NCBI GenBank assembly: GCA_020634375.1
Contig: JACKBX010000014.1
Span: forward strand, 1 to 64,000
Direction of reading: 5' to 3'
From: Ardenticatenaceae bacterium
Lineage (GTDB): Bacteria; Chloroflexota; Anaerolineae; Promineifilales; Promineifilaceae
DNA length: 64,000 nt
Shown: piece by piece, positions 23,207-32,295 of the stretch
Numbering within the stretch: the stretch's first letter is position 1
Layout: each line of letters begins with the position of its first letter
Made by a program: the position numbers and the translations under genes
The notes under the pieces: generated by a model
The model's input: the letters and a program-made list of their open reading frames with translations, nothing else
What the model was told of the DNA's origin: nothing
Database searches by the model: none

Positions 23207-25942
23207 ATGATGCGAAAAGTCAACAGTATGCTTCTACTGTTTTCCACACTAACCATTATCTTCTTCGCAGCAAACTACTCCACCAGCCCCGCCCTCGCTA
23301 GCAGCGACACCACTTTAACCACCACAAACGTATTCCTTCCTATCATCAACACACCAGTTGAACATGATTGGCCGACCGTTGCAGGTAATCCTCAACGGAC
23401 ATCTTGGACGCCGGAAGAAGTCACTGGTAACGTACATCTGGAATGGTACCGTCCAATTGAAGCCTACATTCCGCAAAATACGCAAATCATCGCCAGCGGC
23501 GGTCTCTTATACGTTTCTACATCAAATGGGCTCTATGCTCTAAACGCCAGCAACGGCAATTTGGCCTGGCGTTTTGATACAGAAATGCCCCTGGGCAATT
23601 CACCCACCGTCGCCGATGGTGTCGTTTACGTAGGTGGGTATGATCGCAAACTGCACGCGCTCAATGCCAGCAACGGTCAACATCTGTGGTCATTTGATGG
23701 CGCAGGAGCTGGTTACAGTGCCAATCCATTAGTCGTCAACGGCAAAGTCATTGTTGGCAATCGGGACGGCTCCATGTATGCGATTGGCGCTCATGATACG
23801 GCCCAACAAGGACAGCTAATCTGGAAATTTACAGCAGGCGGAGCCATTTACCAAACGGCCGCTTACAACAACGGTGTGGTCTACTTTGCCGCTGGTGATA
23901 ACCATGCCTACGCTGTCAATGCCAATACCGGACAGTTAGTGTGGAAATCAAACCAACTGCCGGGTCTGCAATTCCAATCCTATTGGCCGGTGATTTTCCA
24001 AGATCAGGTTATCTTCACGACAGCTTATGCGTATCGTGATGGCCTTGAGTTAGGAACACGAACGATTGAGCACCCAGATGGTTGGCCTTACGGCCGTTAC
24101 CTGGACATGCAGCTCTACGGCGTCTGGCCCGAACAAGTTGAAGGCACCCTCGTCGGGCCAGTAGCCAACAGCGCAGCCTGGGCGCACGGCAAAACCATCC
24201 TCAACATCAACCGCATCACCGAATACCTGGAAAACAATCCCGCCTCCGACCCCTTCAAGTACAAGCCCTGGCGGCGCGCCTTTGCCTCTTTGAATATGAG
24301 CAACGGCATCGAATACACCTTCGACTCCGACAACGACGGATACGCCGAATATCTACCGGCCCTCTGGTGGGGTGCAGGGTCTGGCAATCGCTATCCGGCC
24401 ATCGTCGGGCCAGACAACATCCTCTACCTCGGCAACATCTACCGCTGCTGCTCCGATGAAAAAGGGATTGTCATGGGCTGGAACCCAGACTCCCCTAACT
24501 TGATGAGCGTCGTCGGCGGCATGGGCGCTCTGGCCGAGCCGCAAGCCATCTCCATGGGTGGCAGCATGGTTTACCGCAACCTCTGCTGCGACCGCGTTGG
24601 CGATTCTTTCAGCATCTATAGCGACGGTCCAACGGGAACACTCTGGTCTTACAACCTTGATGATCAGGCTCCATCATACGATGCCATGTGGAACATTATC
24701 CCGGGTTATCCACGCCTGTGGGGTTGGTATGAGGGCCAGGCAAACAGCATCAATGCAGCTTATCACAATCACGGCGACCAAAATCCCATCATTCCCTATC
24801 AAGGGCAATTATTTGCTCATCGTAGCAACGCCATTCTTGCATATGGCACAGGCACAGTCAGAGGCGAGTTGCCAACCATTGCTATTAACAACGTGACCCC
24901 AAGCTCGCCAACTTTAACCGAAAGTGATCTAATATCCCTATTAGAAACAGAAATCGGGAAAATGATGGACGCGGGACATCTGCGCCCTGGCTTTTACAAC
25001 GTGAACCAATTCAGTTTATGGAAAGAGTTCGCCGACTATTTCGACAATCCGGGGGATACGCTGTACGTGCTGTCACTGGCCTATCCGCATGTCTCTTCAG
25101 AATTACAGCAGGAAATCAGAGACTACTTAAATCAAGAGTTCCAGACCTATTTCGATCCCAATATGTATGCCACCATCGGCTGGGATACGGGCGCGGCGCG
25201 TGAGGATGTCACTCTGCCCCCAGAAATTCAGGCCGATCTGAGTAATTACCCGCCTCGCGTACAATCTATTCGCTTTTCTTGGCCGTATCCGCCCTTCAAC
25301 TTTTATGCCATGTGGCAGTATGCAGCGACGATACCGGGCGTAGATGTTGGCCGCGTCTACGAATTAGCTAAATCGAAGCTGGTTGTACCCGTGCCCTCGC
25401 TAGTAACAAATGATTATCTGCTGCAAAAGCCGTTTGAGATGAACGCCTACATTGCCGGATACACGGGCTTTTTGGAGTTGCAAACCCTGGCGGGCATGTC
25501 AGGCACAGATGCAGCGCTGAGAACTCAGGTCACCAATGAACTGAACCGCCTGCGCAATCTGCGGGTGACGCTTTGGGATAAAGACTCTTATTGGAGTGTT
25601 GAGAATTTCTCGTATCGCAAGCATCTCGATTTGGCGCGAAATTATATTTGGCTGACGCCAGAGTTGGGGGCGTACTTGAATCAGCAGCTACCGGGGCAGA
25701 TGGTAACGGCCGTTACCGAATACGAAACCATCGCCCCCTACTGGTTCGTCTCCCGCTACGAAGCCGCCATCGGCGAGTCCGTCATGTCCAACCTCTACAA
25801 CTACAGCGCCCTCTTCCAGGCCAAAGCCCTCATCTTGGGCGCATCGCAAACCGAGCTAATCAAATACCTCGACGTACCCGCCTTCCAACGCGGCGATTTG
25901 TTCTACATTCAGAATTTAGTTACAGCCATCGAGGCAGACTAG
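23207..25942 (+). CDS. Secreted PQQ-type beta-propeller protein with large C-terminal domain
   Basis: A 911-residue exported protein. After a signal peptide (to about residue 31) and a VFLPIINTP stretch often seen in Chloroflexota surface proteins, PQQ/BamB-like repeats form a propeller: GLYALNASNGNLAWRFD, KLHALNASNGQHLWSFD, HAYAVNANTGQLVWKS. The repeats use the consensus without calcium/quinone-binding residues, so it is probably a structural or glycan-binding propeller rather than a quinoprotein dehydrogenase. From about residue 570 a helical domain follows with no name I recognise. It interrupts the minus-strand glycan genes as the only plus-strand gene there. GAGAGG precedes ATGATG at 23207. 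Confidence 0.78.
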   Translation: MMRKVNSMLLLFSTLTIIFFAANYSTSPALASSDTTLTTTNVFLPIINTPVEHDWPTVAGNPQRTSWTPEEVTGNVHLEWYRPIEAYIPQNTQIIASGGLLYVSTSNGLYALNASNGNLAWRFDTEMPLGNSPTVADGVVYVGGYDRKLHALNASNGQHLWSFDGAGAGYSANPLVVNGKVIVGNRDGSMYAIGAHDTAQQGQLIWKFTAGGAIYQTAAYNNGVVYFAAGDNHAYAVNANTGQLVWKSNQLPGLQFQSYWPVIFQDQVIFTTAYAYRDGLELGTRTIEHPDGWPYGRYLDMQLYGVWPEQVEGTLVGPVANSAAWAHGKTILNINRITEYLENNPASDPFKYKPWRRAFASLNMSNGIEYTFDSDNDGYAEYLPALWWGAGSGNRYPAIVGPDNILYLGNIYRCCSDEKGIVMGWNPDSPNLMSVVGGMGALAEPQAISMGGSMVYRNLCCDRVGDSFSIYSDGPTGTLWSYNLDDQAPSYDAMWNIIPGYPRLWGWYEGQANSINAAYHNHGDQNPIIPYQGQLFAHRSNAILAYGTGTVRGELPTIAINNVTPSSPTLTESDLISLLETEIGKMMDAGHLRPGFYNVNQFSLWKEFADYFDNPGDTLYVLSLAYPHVSSELQQEIRDYLNQEFQTYFDPNMYATIGWDTGAAREDVTLPPEIQADLSNYPPRVQSIRFSWPYPPFNFYAMWQYAATIPGVDVGRVYELAKSKLVVPVPSLVTNDYLLQKPFEMNAYIAGYTGFLELQTLAGMSGTDAALRTQVTNELNRLRNLRVTLWDKDSYWSVENFSYRKHLDLARNYIWLTPELGAYLNQQLPGQMVTAVTEYETIAPYWFVSRYEAAIGESVMSNLYNYSALFQAKALILGASQTELIKYLDVPAFQRGDLFYIQNLVTAIEAD

Positions 25943-25951
25943 CACAAATTG

Positions 25952-25985
25952 AGGAACCGCGTTCCTTCCGAGGAACGCGGTTCCT
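25952..25985. terminator. GGAACCGCGTTCC hairpin, copy 1
   Basis: A 15-bp perfect inverted repeat (AGGAACCGCGTTCCT and its complement, loop of four) lies between convergent genes. An identical stem occurs at 38722-38754. Confidence 0.85.
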
Positions 25986-25986
25986 A

Positions 25987-27297
25987 CTATTTCCTTTTCA
26001 GCAGCCACTCCCCCAACCGGCATATCGCCAACGCCGCAAAAATCACCAAAAACGCATCAATCGGTAAACGATAGCGCACCAGCGTCCACGTCAGAACGTG
26101 AATGCCGGTGTAAATGACCACAAACAAGTAGATCAGTGTAAATGGCGAGGCCAGCCACGTCTGCCACGAGCCATAGCGATAGCGCAGCGTCATCACCAAC
26201 CCCGCCAGCATAAACGGCAAAAAGAGCGCAAAACTGCCCAGCCGCGACAAATTGCTGACCATCCCCGAATCCGCTTCCGGCCAAAATGCAAAGTACGGCG
26301 GAATGCGGCTGATGGACAGTTGAATATAGCGCAGCGGATCAGCCTGAATATTCTCCAGCGCCCGACCAAGCAGCGCCGAATCCAACGCCGCTTCACTCAT
26401 ATTTTGCCGCAGCAAATCTTTGGGCAGCAGGTCAATGTACGACCCCATTTCCGGCGGCAAAATGGGGATGAAATGCGTGCCATAAATAGGATGGTTGCCC
26501 CAATAAAAAGCGTAGCCGGAATTGGTATTCAGCAGCACAAACTGGTCAAAAACGCGGTAGTTGCGGTATGTCCAGGGCAAAATAAACAGCACGGTAATAA
26601 CCAGCGGCAGAGCTAATTTGAGCAAATTAGGCCGGGTTGCCCACCACAGCCACAGCAGCAAAAATGGGATGAAGAGCAAAAATAACTGCCGCAGCAAAAC
26701 GGTGACGCCCAAAGCGACGCCCAACAAAATCCAGCGCGACCAATCTCTTTTTTCGCCGCGTTTCAGACTGAGAGCGATGTCGAACACCCACAAAATGGCG
26801 GTGATGTAGAAGCTCTCGGTCATTAAGGCCCCGGCGTAATAGAAGAAGTAAATGTAAACGGCCGTCACCCCCGCCGCCACCAATCCAATCACCGTACCCG
26901 GCTCACCCTGTTGTGCAAACAACTTTTGCGCCAGCCGGAACACCAGCCAGGGCATCAGCAGCCCCACTGCCACCGCCTGAATTAATCGCGCCACCACCGG
27001 CACAGGGCCAAAGATGGCGTAAACGGCCGTCACATACAACGTATACAAAAACGACCAATGCGCCGTCGGCGCATCCGCCTGCGTCACCGGCCACCAATTT
27101 TCGCCAAACGAAAAGCCATGCCCGCCCAGCAGCCGCAGCGCCAAATTGTGATAGGACTCCTGATCGGAAACGCCGGGCAGTGGCACAACCTGATTGCCCA
27201 TATACAACGCCACCGCCACCCGCAGCAGCACCGACACCAGCAAAATCATCATCAGCGTGCGGCGCGGATTCGCGCCCAATCGTTGCAATTGTTTCAC
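25987..27297 (-). CDS. Membrane glycosyltransferase, GT39/ArnT-like (GT-C fold)
   Basis: A 436-residue polytopic protein with about ten hydrophobic segments, of the GT-C class that uses polyprenyl-linked sugars. After the first membrane helix the extracytoplasmic loop holds SDQESYHNLALRLLGGHGFSF, with acidic residues at the place where ArnT/PMT enzymes bind metal and acceptor, then PTAHWSFLYTLYV. Start is GTG 27297, whose GTGA overlaps the stop of the preceding glycosyltransferase gene, which argues strongly for coupling. Acceptor and sugar are unknown. Confidence 0.82.
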   Translation of the reverse strand: MKQLQRLGANPRRTLMMILLVSVLLRVAVALYMGNQVVPLPGVSDQESYHNLALRLLGGHGFSFGENWWPVTQADAPTAHWSFLYTLYVTAVYAIFGPVPVVARLIQAVAVGLLMPWLVFRLAQKLFAQQGEPGTVIGLVAAGVTAVYIYFFYYAGALMTESFYITAILWVFDIALSLKRGEKRDWSRWILLGVALGVTVLLRQLFLLFIPFLLLWLWWATRPNLLKLALPLVITVLFILPWTYRNYRVFDQFVLLNTNSGYAFYWGNHPIYGTHFIPILPPEMGSYIDLLPKDLLRQNMSEAALDSALLGRALENIQADPLRYIQLSISRIPPYFAFWPEADSGMVSNLSRLGSFALFLPFMLAGLVMTLRYRYGSWQTWLASPFTLIYLFVVIYTGIHVLTWTLVRYRLPIDAFLVIFAALAICRLGEWLLKRK

Positions 27298-28529
27298 CGC
27301 GCCCCCTTCGCCTGCGCAAAGACCGCATCCATTTTGCGCAGCGCCACCTGCCAATCGTATTTCGTCTCGGCCAGGACACGGCCGTTCCCCGCCAACTCAT
27401 CCTGCAAAGCCACATCCTGCAGCAGCCGCACCACATCCGCCGCAAACGCCTCTGCCGTATCCGCCACCAACACCTCACGGCCGTGCGTGGCCTCAATCCC
27501 CTCCAAACCAATCGTCGTCGTCACCGCCGGCATCGCCCGCGCAAACGCTTCCAGCAAACGCACGCGCATCCCGCTGCCCGCCCGCACCGGAACCACCATC
27601 AACGCCGCCCGCTCCATGTACGGCGTCAAATCCGGCACATAGCCAGTCACGTCAATCGTATCCGGCTGCTGCTGCGCCAATTCCACAAAATCCGGCGGCG
27701 GCGATTTGCCAATAATCGTCAGCGTCACCTGCGGAACCTGCGCCTGCACCAGCGGGAACACCTCCTGCACAAACCAGCGAATGCCATCCACATTCGGCGG
27801 ATAATTCAGCGACCCCAGCGTCATCACATTCAGCGAATTGGGCTGGCGGCGCACCGGTTGCAACTCTCGCGTATCCACCGCAATGGGGATGACGCTGATG
27901 CGCTGCGCCAGCGCCGCCCGCCGTTCGGCAGCCACACCTGCCAGCAAATTGTCGCGGTCTTGCTCAATCACCACCATCGTGTGGTCAAAACGCTCCACCA
28001 GCATCCCCTCATACCGCTGGATGCGCCGCGTTTCCAGCCGCAAAATGGGGCGCAGCAGCGGGTTGACCGTCTCCGCCAAGCGATGCGAGATTGTCCAGGT
28101 GGCATTGTGTGCGTCAAAAATGGTGAAGGGTTGCCGGGACGACTGCCCCGCCGCGTCCAACGCAAACTGCGTCATCGTCAACTGGTCGGCATGAACCACG
28201 TCAAACGACTGCGCGGCCAACAGCCCGCGCACGGTCTCGCGCATCCCTTTCAAATCGTCGCGCTCAATGAGGAACGGCCGTCCCGAAACCTGACTGCGCA
28301 GCAAATAAACCACATCCGCCAGCCGCGACCGCCGAATGGGGATGGTATGCACGGCCGTACACACCTCACGCAGCGCCGGCACAAACGCCTCTTCATCCGG
28401 GCGCACAAAAGAAACCAGCGTCACCTCATGCCCCTGCCCCGTCAAATAGCGCAGCACATTCCACGTCTTCACACGCGGCCCCGCATTCGGCGGGTAGGGA
28501 ATAATTTGGGTCAAAAAAAGTATATTCAT
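27294..28529 (-). CDS. Glycosyltransferase, GT4 family (stp1-like)
   Basis: Similar in build to the GT4 protein at 21709: NILFLTQIIPYPPNAGPRVKTWNVLRYLTGQGHEVTLVSF split over the first strand-helix unit, FDAHNATWTI, ISVIPIAVDT, LGSLNYPPNVDGIRWF, and VPVRAGSGMRVRLLEAFARAMPAVTT in the donor site. It probably adds one sugar to the repeat unit on the cytoplasmic face. Its stop overlaps the GT39-like gene. The start codon ATG 28529 is the only in-frame ATG before the conserved N-terminus. Confidence 0.9.
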   Translation of the reverse strand: MNILFLTQIIPYPPNAGPRVKTWNVLRYLTGQGHEVTLVSFVRPDEEAFVPALREVCTAVHTIPIRRSRLADVVYLLRSQVSGRPFLIERDDLKGMRETVRGLLAAQSFDVVHADQLTMTQFALDAAGQSSRQPFTIFDAHNATWTISHRLAETVNPLLRPILRLETRRIQRYEGMLVERFDHTMVVIEQDRDNLLAGVAAERRAALAQRISVIPIAVDTRELQPVRRQPNSLNVMTLGSLNYPPNVDGIRWFVQEVFPLVQAQVPQVTLTIIGKSPPPDFVELAQQQPDTIDVTGYVPDLTPYMERAALMVVPVRAGSGMRVRLLEAFARAMPAVTTTIGLEGIEATHGREVLVADTAEAFAADVVRLLQDVALQDELAGNGRVLAETKYDWQVALRKMDAVFAQAKGAR

Positions 28530-28534
28530 ATCGG

Positions 28535-28655
28535 ATTTACGATTGACGATTAACGATTTCGGAGTCGAGGCTTTAGCCGGTCATGATGTGACAACCAGCT
28601 AAAGCCTCAACTCCCACCAGCCACCAGCCACCAACCACCAACTACCAGCTACAAA
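28535..28655. repeat. Composite repeat: TTGACGA units, GGCTTTAGCC hairpin, CCACCAG heptamers
   Basis: Three elements lie side by side between two genes: an imperfect TTACGATT/TTGACGA array (28535-28557), a stem of about 20 bp with arms at 28561-28581 and 28593-28613 containing GAGGCTTTAGCCGG, and five CCACCAG-like heptamers (28614-28651). The left stem arm recurs exactly inside a glycosyltransferase gene at 41359-41379. Confidence 0.75.
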
Positions 28656-29611
28656 TCAGGTAATTCGCGCAGCAAACGGCCGTAATTCCCCCCCACCCGC
28701 TTGCCCGCCGCACCAACAGGGCCAGGAATCAGGCGGCCAACCAGCCCCGCCAGCACACGCGGCAGCGCCGCCAGCGCCAGCACCGCCTTATACACCGCCG
28801 CCGACCTCACGCCATAATTCTTACGAAAATAATGCACCTTCCCCCGGTACAACTCAATAAACATCTTGTCCGCCACCTGCTGCGTGCTTTGCCCACCATA
28901 ATGCACCACCTGCGACTGCGGAACCCAATACAACAACCACCCCGCCCGCCGAATACGGAAGCACAAATCCACCTCTTCCGAATACATGAAGTAGCTGTCA
29001 TCCAGCAGCCCCACCGCGTCCAACACGCTGCGGCGCAGCATGAAAGATGCGCCTTGAATGATGTCTACGGGATGGGGAACGGCCGTATCCCAGCGATCCA
29101 TGCGATACACCCCATACGCCGCCAGCGCATCCAAATGAAACAGCCGCCACAACTCACGGGACAGCGTCGGCAAAGGGTGGCACGACGGATGTTGCAGCGA
29201 GCCATCCCCATTCAGCAGCATAGACCCCGCCCCGCCCGCCTCAGGATGCCCGTCCAAAAACGCCGCCAGCGCCGTCAACGCCCCCGGCTTCACCTCCGTA
29301 TCCGGGTTCAGCAGCAGCACATACTCTCCCCCACTCCGTGTAATCGCCCGATTATTCCCCCCCGCAAACCCCAGATTGTCCTCACTCTCCAACAGCAGCG
29401 CCTGCGGAAAATCCTCGCGCACCATCGCCGCACTGCCATCATGCGAACAGTTATCCACCACCCACACCTCAAACGCACAATCCGGCGGATACGCATACAC
29501 CGCAGCCAAACAATCATGCAACAACTGCCGCGTATTCCAACTCACAACCACAATAGAGAGCTTCAGCGCAACTGACGATTGACGATTGACGATTGACGAT
29601 TGATTTGCCAC
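28649..29611 (-). CDS. Glycosyltransferase, GT2 family (rhamnosyltransferase-like)
   Basis: An inverting GT-A enzyme. LSIVVVSWNTRQLLHDCL opens the nucleotide-binding fold, then VVDNCSHDGSA, NLGFAGGNNRAI, LLLNPDTEV (DxD-like site) and a late QGASFMLRR and SEEVDLCFRIRRAGW, as in rhamnosyl- and related transferases. The start is uncertain: no ATG fits, and the first conserved residue is preceded by codons read from the TTGACGA repeat array. GTG 29611 is used here; a CTG at 29566 is the other candidate. The gene thus appears to have its 5' end rewritten by the repeat. Confidence 0.82.
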   Translation of the reverse strand: MANQSSIVNRQSSVALKLSIVVVSWNTRQLLHDCLAAVYAYPPDCAFEVWVVDNCSHDGSAAMVREDFPQALLLESEDNLGFAGGNNRAITRSGGEYVLLLNPDTEVKPGALTALAAFLDGHPEAGGAGSMLLNGDGSLQHPSCHPLPTLSRELWRLFHLDALAAYGVYRMDRWDTAVPHPVDIIQGASFMLRRSVLDAVGLLDDSYFMYSEEVDLCFRIRRAGWLLYWVPQSQVVHYGGQSTQQVADKMFIELYRGKVHYFRKNYGVRSAAVYKAVLALAALPRVLAGLVGRLIPGPVGAAGKRVGGNYGRLLRELPDL

Positions 29612-29646
29612 CTGCTTACTTACCACTTGCCACCTGCCCACTTGCC
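29572..29646. repeat. TTGACGA heptamer array plus GTGGCAA units
   Basis: Four exact TTGACGA units at about 29573-29603 are followed by units of GTGGCAA/GTGGTAA type (minus-strand sense) to 29646. The array bridges the end of the O-antigen ligase gene and the start of the GT2 gene and encodes the tail of the first and possibly the head of the second. Confidence 0.85.
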
Positions 29647-31073
29647 TCTTTCCTCGCCAACAACATTTGCTCAATCGCCACCAGCCCACCCATAAAAATC
29701 CAGGGCAGCAAACTGGTACGCATGGCGCGAATGGTGGCATTGTAGACATAAGGCAAGAACCAATCGCCCAACATCCCGGCGGCAAACGTCGCCACAATGC
29801 CGCCCAGCGTGCCGTACACATACGCCTCCAAAAAGCCCCCTTTAGGCACAATCTGGTGCAGCCGCCATGCCAACCGCAAAATTTCCCAGGCAAACCACAG
29901 GATACAAATCAGCCCCAAGATGCCCGTTTGCGCCACAATATCCACATATTGATTATGCGAATTAAACTGCACATACCAACCTAAAATTGGGAAAAGCTGT
30001 GTGTAATAACTGTAGTTGGCCGGACCTAAGCCCAACAACGGGCTAATCTTCACAATCTCGCCGATGATGCGCCACGCTTCCAGGCGCGTGGTCTCGCTGT
30101 ACGAATTGTCACCGATGTACAACAGGTTATCCATCAGACTCTGTATCTGCGTCAATACAGCCAGCCCGCCAAACAGCGTCGCCATGAACGCCTGGCGCGG
30201 CATTCCCACCCACAGCGCCACCATCAGCGCCACCAAAGGCGGCAGCCAGCCAGACACCCAGGCCCGCGCCGGCCCCAGCGAAATGTACAACGCACCCAAC
30301 GTCACCGCCATCAACGCGGCCCGCCAGCGAATGTGCAGCGTTTTGTTAAACACCGCTTGCGTGAAGGACAGCGGCACAATCCACGTCCAAAACATGCCGC
30401 CGGAGGCGACCTGCTGCGAATAAACCATCATCACCAAACGCAGCGTGAAGGGGATCATGCGGCCAAAAATCATCCCCGCCCCCACCAGGATGAACATGAA
30501 AACAATCGCCATCAGCCAGCGCTCATCGCGCACCTGATTTGCCACCATCAAATAGACGGCCACGCTGATGACGAGGATCAGAATGCCGCCAAACTGCCCA
30601 TTCAGCGGCGCAGGCGTCACGGGATACCAGGGCAGTTGGCCGTTGATGAAGGCCAAAATTGTGACCAGCACAAACAGGAAAAGGGGCGCTGTTGTGCGCG
30701 ATTTGACCATTGAGAATTGGCGCTTGATGATCGCCATGTCAAACAGCCACAATGCTGTCAGCCCGGAGGCCAGCACGGCCGCTGTGCCAATCACGTAAAT
30801 CACTTCCATCTTAAAGACATGGCTGGCAACAATGAGCAGGACAAATCCGAGGGGGGGCCAACGCAGCAAAACGGCCGTACCCACCAACACCACCGGAGTC
30901 GCCACCACAAGCAACGTCAACTTGAGCGATAGCCCATACAAGGCAAAAGCCACGCTGCCCAGCAGCGCCCCGGCAACCACCAAAAACCGCAGCAGCAGCA
31001 AGCGGTTCTTTTGCAGCCAATGCTGCAAACGGTGAGTGGGGTGCAAATCAGTGATGTGCATGGGCAATCTCAT
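29616..31073 (-). CDS. O-antigen ligase/polymerase-like membrane protein (Wzy/WaaL family)
   Basis: A 485-residue polytopic protein with about eleven hydrophobic segments and the Wzy_C-type large loop after about residue 300 (LLYIGDNSYSETTRLEAWRIIGE, LLGLGPANYSYYTQ, FNSHNQYVDIVAQTG). The SHNQY segment is a hallmark of O-antigen ligases and polymerases, where the His is essential. It joins or polymerises glycan units on the outer face of the membrane. It overlaps the upstream GT4 gene by 26 bases from ATG 31073, or 14 if ATG 31061 is used. Its final residues (ASGQVASGK) are encoded by the flanking heptamer array. Confidence 0.86.
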   Translation of the reverse strand: MRLPMHITDLHPTHRLQHWLQKNRLLLLRFLVVAGALLGSVAFALYGLSLKLTLLVVATPVVLVGTAVLLRWPPLGFVLLIVASHVFKMEVIYVIGTAAVLASGLTALWLFDMAIIKRQFSMVKSRTTAPLFLFVLVTILAFINGQLPWYPVTPAPLNGQFGGILILVISVAVYLMVANQVRDERWLMAIVFMFILVGAGMIFGRMIPFTLRLVMMVYSQQVASGGMFWTWIVPLSFTQAVFNKTLHIRWRAALMAVTLGALYISLGPARAWVSGWLPPLVALMVALWVGMPRQAFMATLFGGLAVLTQIQSLMDNLLYIGDNSYSETTRLEAWRIIGEIVKISPLLGLGPANYSYYTQLFPILGWYVQFNSHNQYVDIVAQTGILGLICILWFAWEILRLAWRLHQIVPKGGFLEAYVYGTLGGIVATFAAGMLGDWFLPYVYNATIRAMRTSLLPWIFMGGLVAIEQMLLARKEASGQVASGK

Positions 31074-32253
31074 CTATCAAGTGCAAGAGTTTGGGGGTAA
31101 CGGCCGTATAATCATACATTCGCCACACCAACTCATACGCCTTCTCAGTCAGTGTACGCCGCAGGTCGGCGTCTTGCAACAGCCGCGCCACCTCGTCGGC
31201 AAACGCCTGCGGCTCATCCGCCTGCAAAAAATGCTCGCCGGGCTGCGCATCCAGCCCTTGCGCCCCTTTGCTGGTTGCCACCACCGGCGTGTGCAAAGCC
31301 ATCGCCTCCAAGATTTTCAGCCGCGTGCCGCCGCCCGTTTGCAGCGGAGCCAGGCTAACCCACGAACCCGCAACGTAAGTGCGCACATCATCCACAAAAC
31401 CGACATGCTGCACATGTTTGCCGGGGGGCAACTGCCGTCCCGCCTGATTCCCGGTAATGACCAACCGCGCCTGCGGAACCTGCGCCAACACCAGCGGCCA
31501 CACCTGCAAAATGAACCACTTCATCGCCTCATAATTGGGCGCAAAACTGAACGAACCGGTGTAAATGAGCGTGTCCGGCTGCGGCGCAGCGGCGACATCG
31601 GCGTAGGCGGCCACATCAATGCAGTTGGGCAGCAGTTCCACGCGCAGCCAGGGGCTGCCCAGCCCTTTGCCGCCCACGCGCCGCCGCAGCAGTTCCCGCT
31701 CTGGCTCGGAGGCCACCGTCACAGCGGCGAATTTTGCCATCAGCCCGGCCATGTAATGGCGGTGCTTGGCCCAGGTCAGGCCGTAGCGCAGCCGCTGTTT
31801 GAAGGTGGCCGCCTGCGCGTACTCTTCGTAAATCACGCCCATCTCCACCTCTTCAAACAGGGCGGGCGCTCCGCCAAAGTAGGGTTGATACCCGGCCATG
31901 CGCGTTTGCGAGGCAATGATCAGGTCGTGGGGAACGGCCGTCAGCGTCTCCGTAATCGCCTCGGCCATCTGCGGGGAAAAGGTGTCAATCACCGAACGCG
32001 GTTTGAGGCTAAAAAAGCCCAACTTCGCCCGCAAGCTGTGCGGATCAAACCAGGACGTGGGCACAACCCGCACCTCGCGGCAAATCTGGCGCAGTTCGGG
32101 CACATCCGGGTCCGCATCCGGCTGATCGGCAAAGCTGATTAGCGTCACCTCATGCTGCGCCGCCAGCCCGCGCAGCAAATTATAAATTCGCAGCTTCGAG
32201 CCGTTATTCGCTGGAAACGGAAACCACATGGAGAGGAATAAAATACGCATCAT
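31048..32253 (-). CDS. Glycosyltransferase, GT4 family (stp1-like)
   Basis: The third GT4 protein of similar type in this region: RILFLSMWFPFPANNGSKLRIYNLL in its first unit, FEEVEMGVIYEEY, LLPNCIDVAAYADV, YTGSFSFAPNYEAMKWF, and PLQTGGGTRLKILEAMALHTPVVAT in the donor site. It is followed within a few codons by the ligase-like gene on the same mRNA. ATG 32253 or 32250 may be used. Acceptor and sugar cannot be read from sequence. Confidence 0.9.
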   Translation of the reverse strand: MMRILFLSMWFPFPANNGSKLRIYNLLRGLAAQHEVTLISFADQPDADPDVPELRQICREVRVVPTSWFDPHSLRAKLGFFSLKPRSVIDTFSPQMAEAITETLTAVPHDLIIASQTRMAGYQPYFGGAPALFEEVEMGVIYEEYAQAATFKQRLRYGLTWAKHRHYMAGLMAKFAAVTVASEPERELLRRRVGGKGLGSPWLRVELLPNCIDVAAYADVAAAPQPDTLIYTGSFSFAPNYEAMKWFILQVWPLVLAQVPQARLVITGNQAGRQLPPGKHVQHVGFVDDVRTYVAGSWVSLAPLQTGGGTRLKILEAMALHTPVVATSKGAQGLDAQPGEHFLQADEPQAFADEVARLLQDADLRRTLTEKAYELVWRMYDYTAVTPKLLHLIDEIAHAHH

Positions 32254-32259
32254 TTATGC

Positions 32260-32292
32260 AGGTGACAGGCACTTCAAAAGTGCCTGTCACCT
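32260..32292. terminator. GTGACAGGCACTT hairpin
   Basis: A 15-bp perfect inverted repeat with a three-base loop lies between two minus-strand glycosyltransferase genes. The element is compact and stands alone, unlike the heptamer arrays. Confidence 0.8.
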
Positions 32293-32295
32293 TAA

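Noticed and set aside
26913..28553. A 546-codon open frame on the plus strand opposite two glycosyltransferase genes
   Set aside because: It is antisense to two genes with clear motifs, is rich in His/Arg/Pro without any domain, and has no ribosome-binding site. It reflects codon bias on the other strand.
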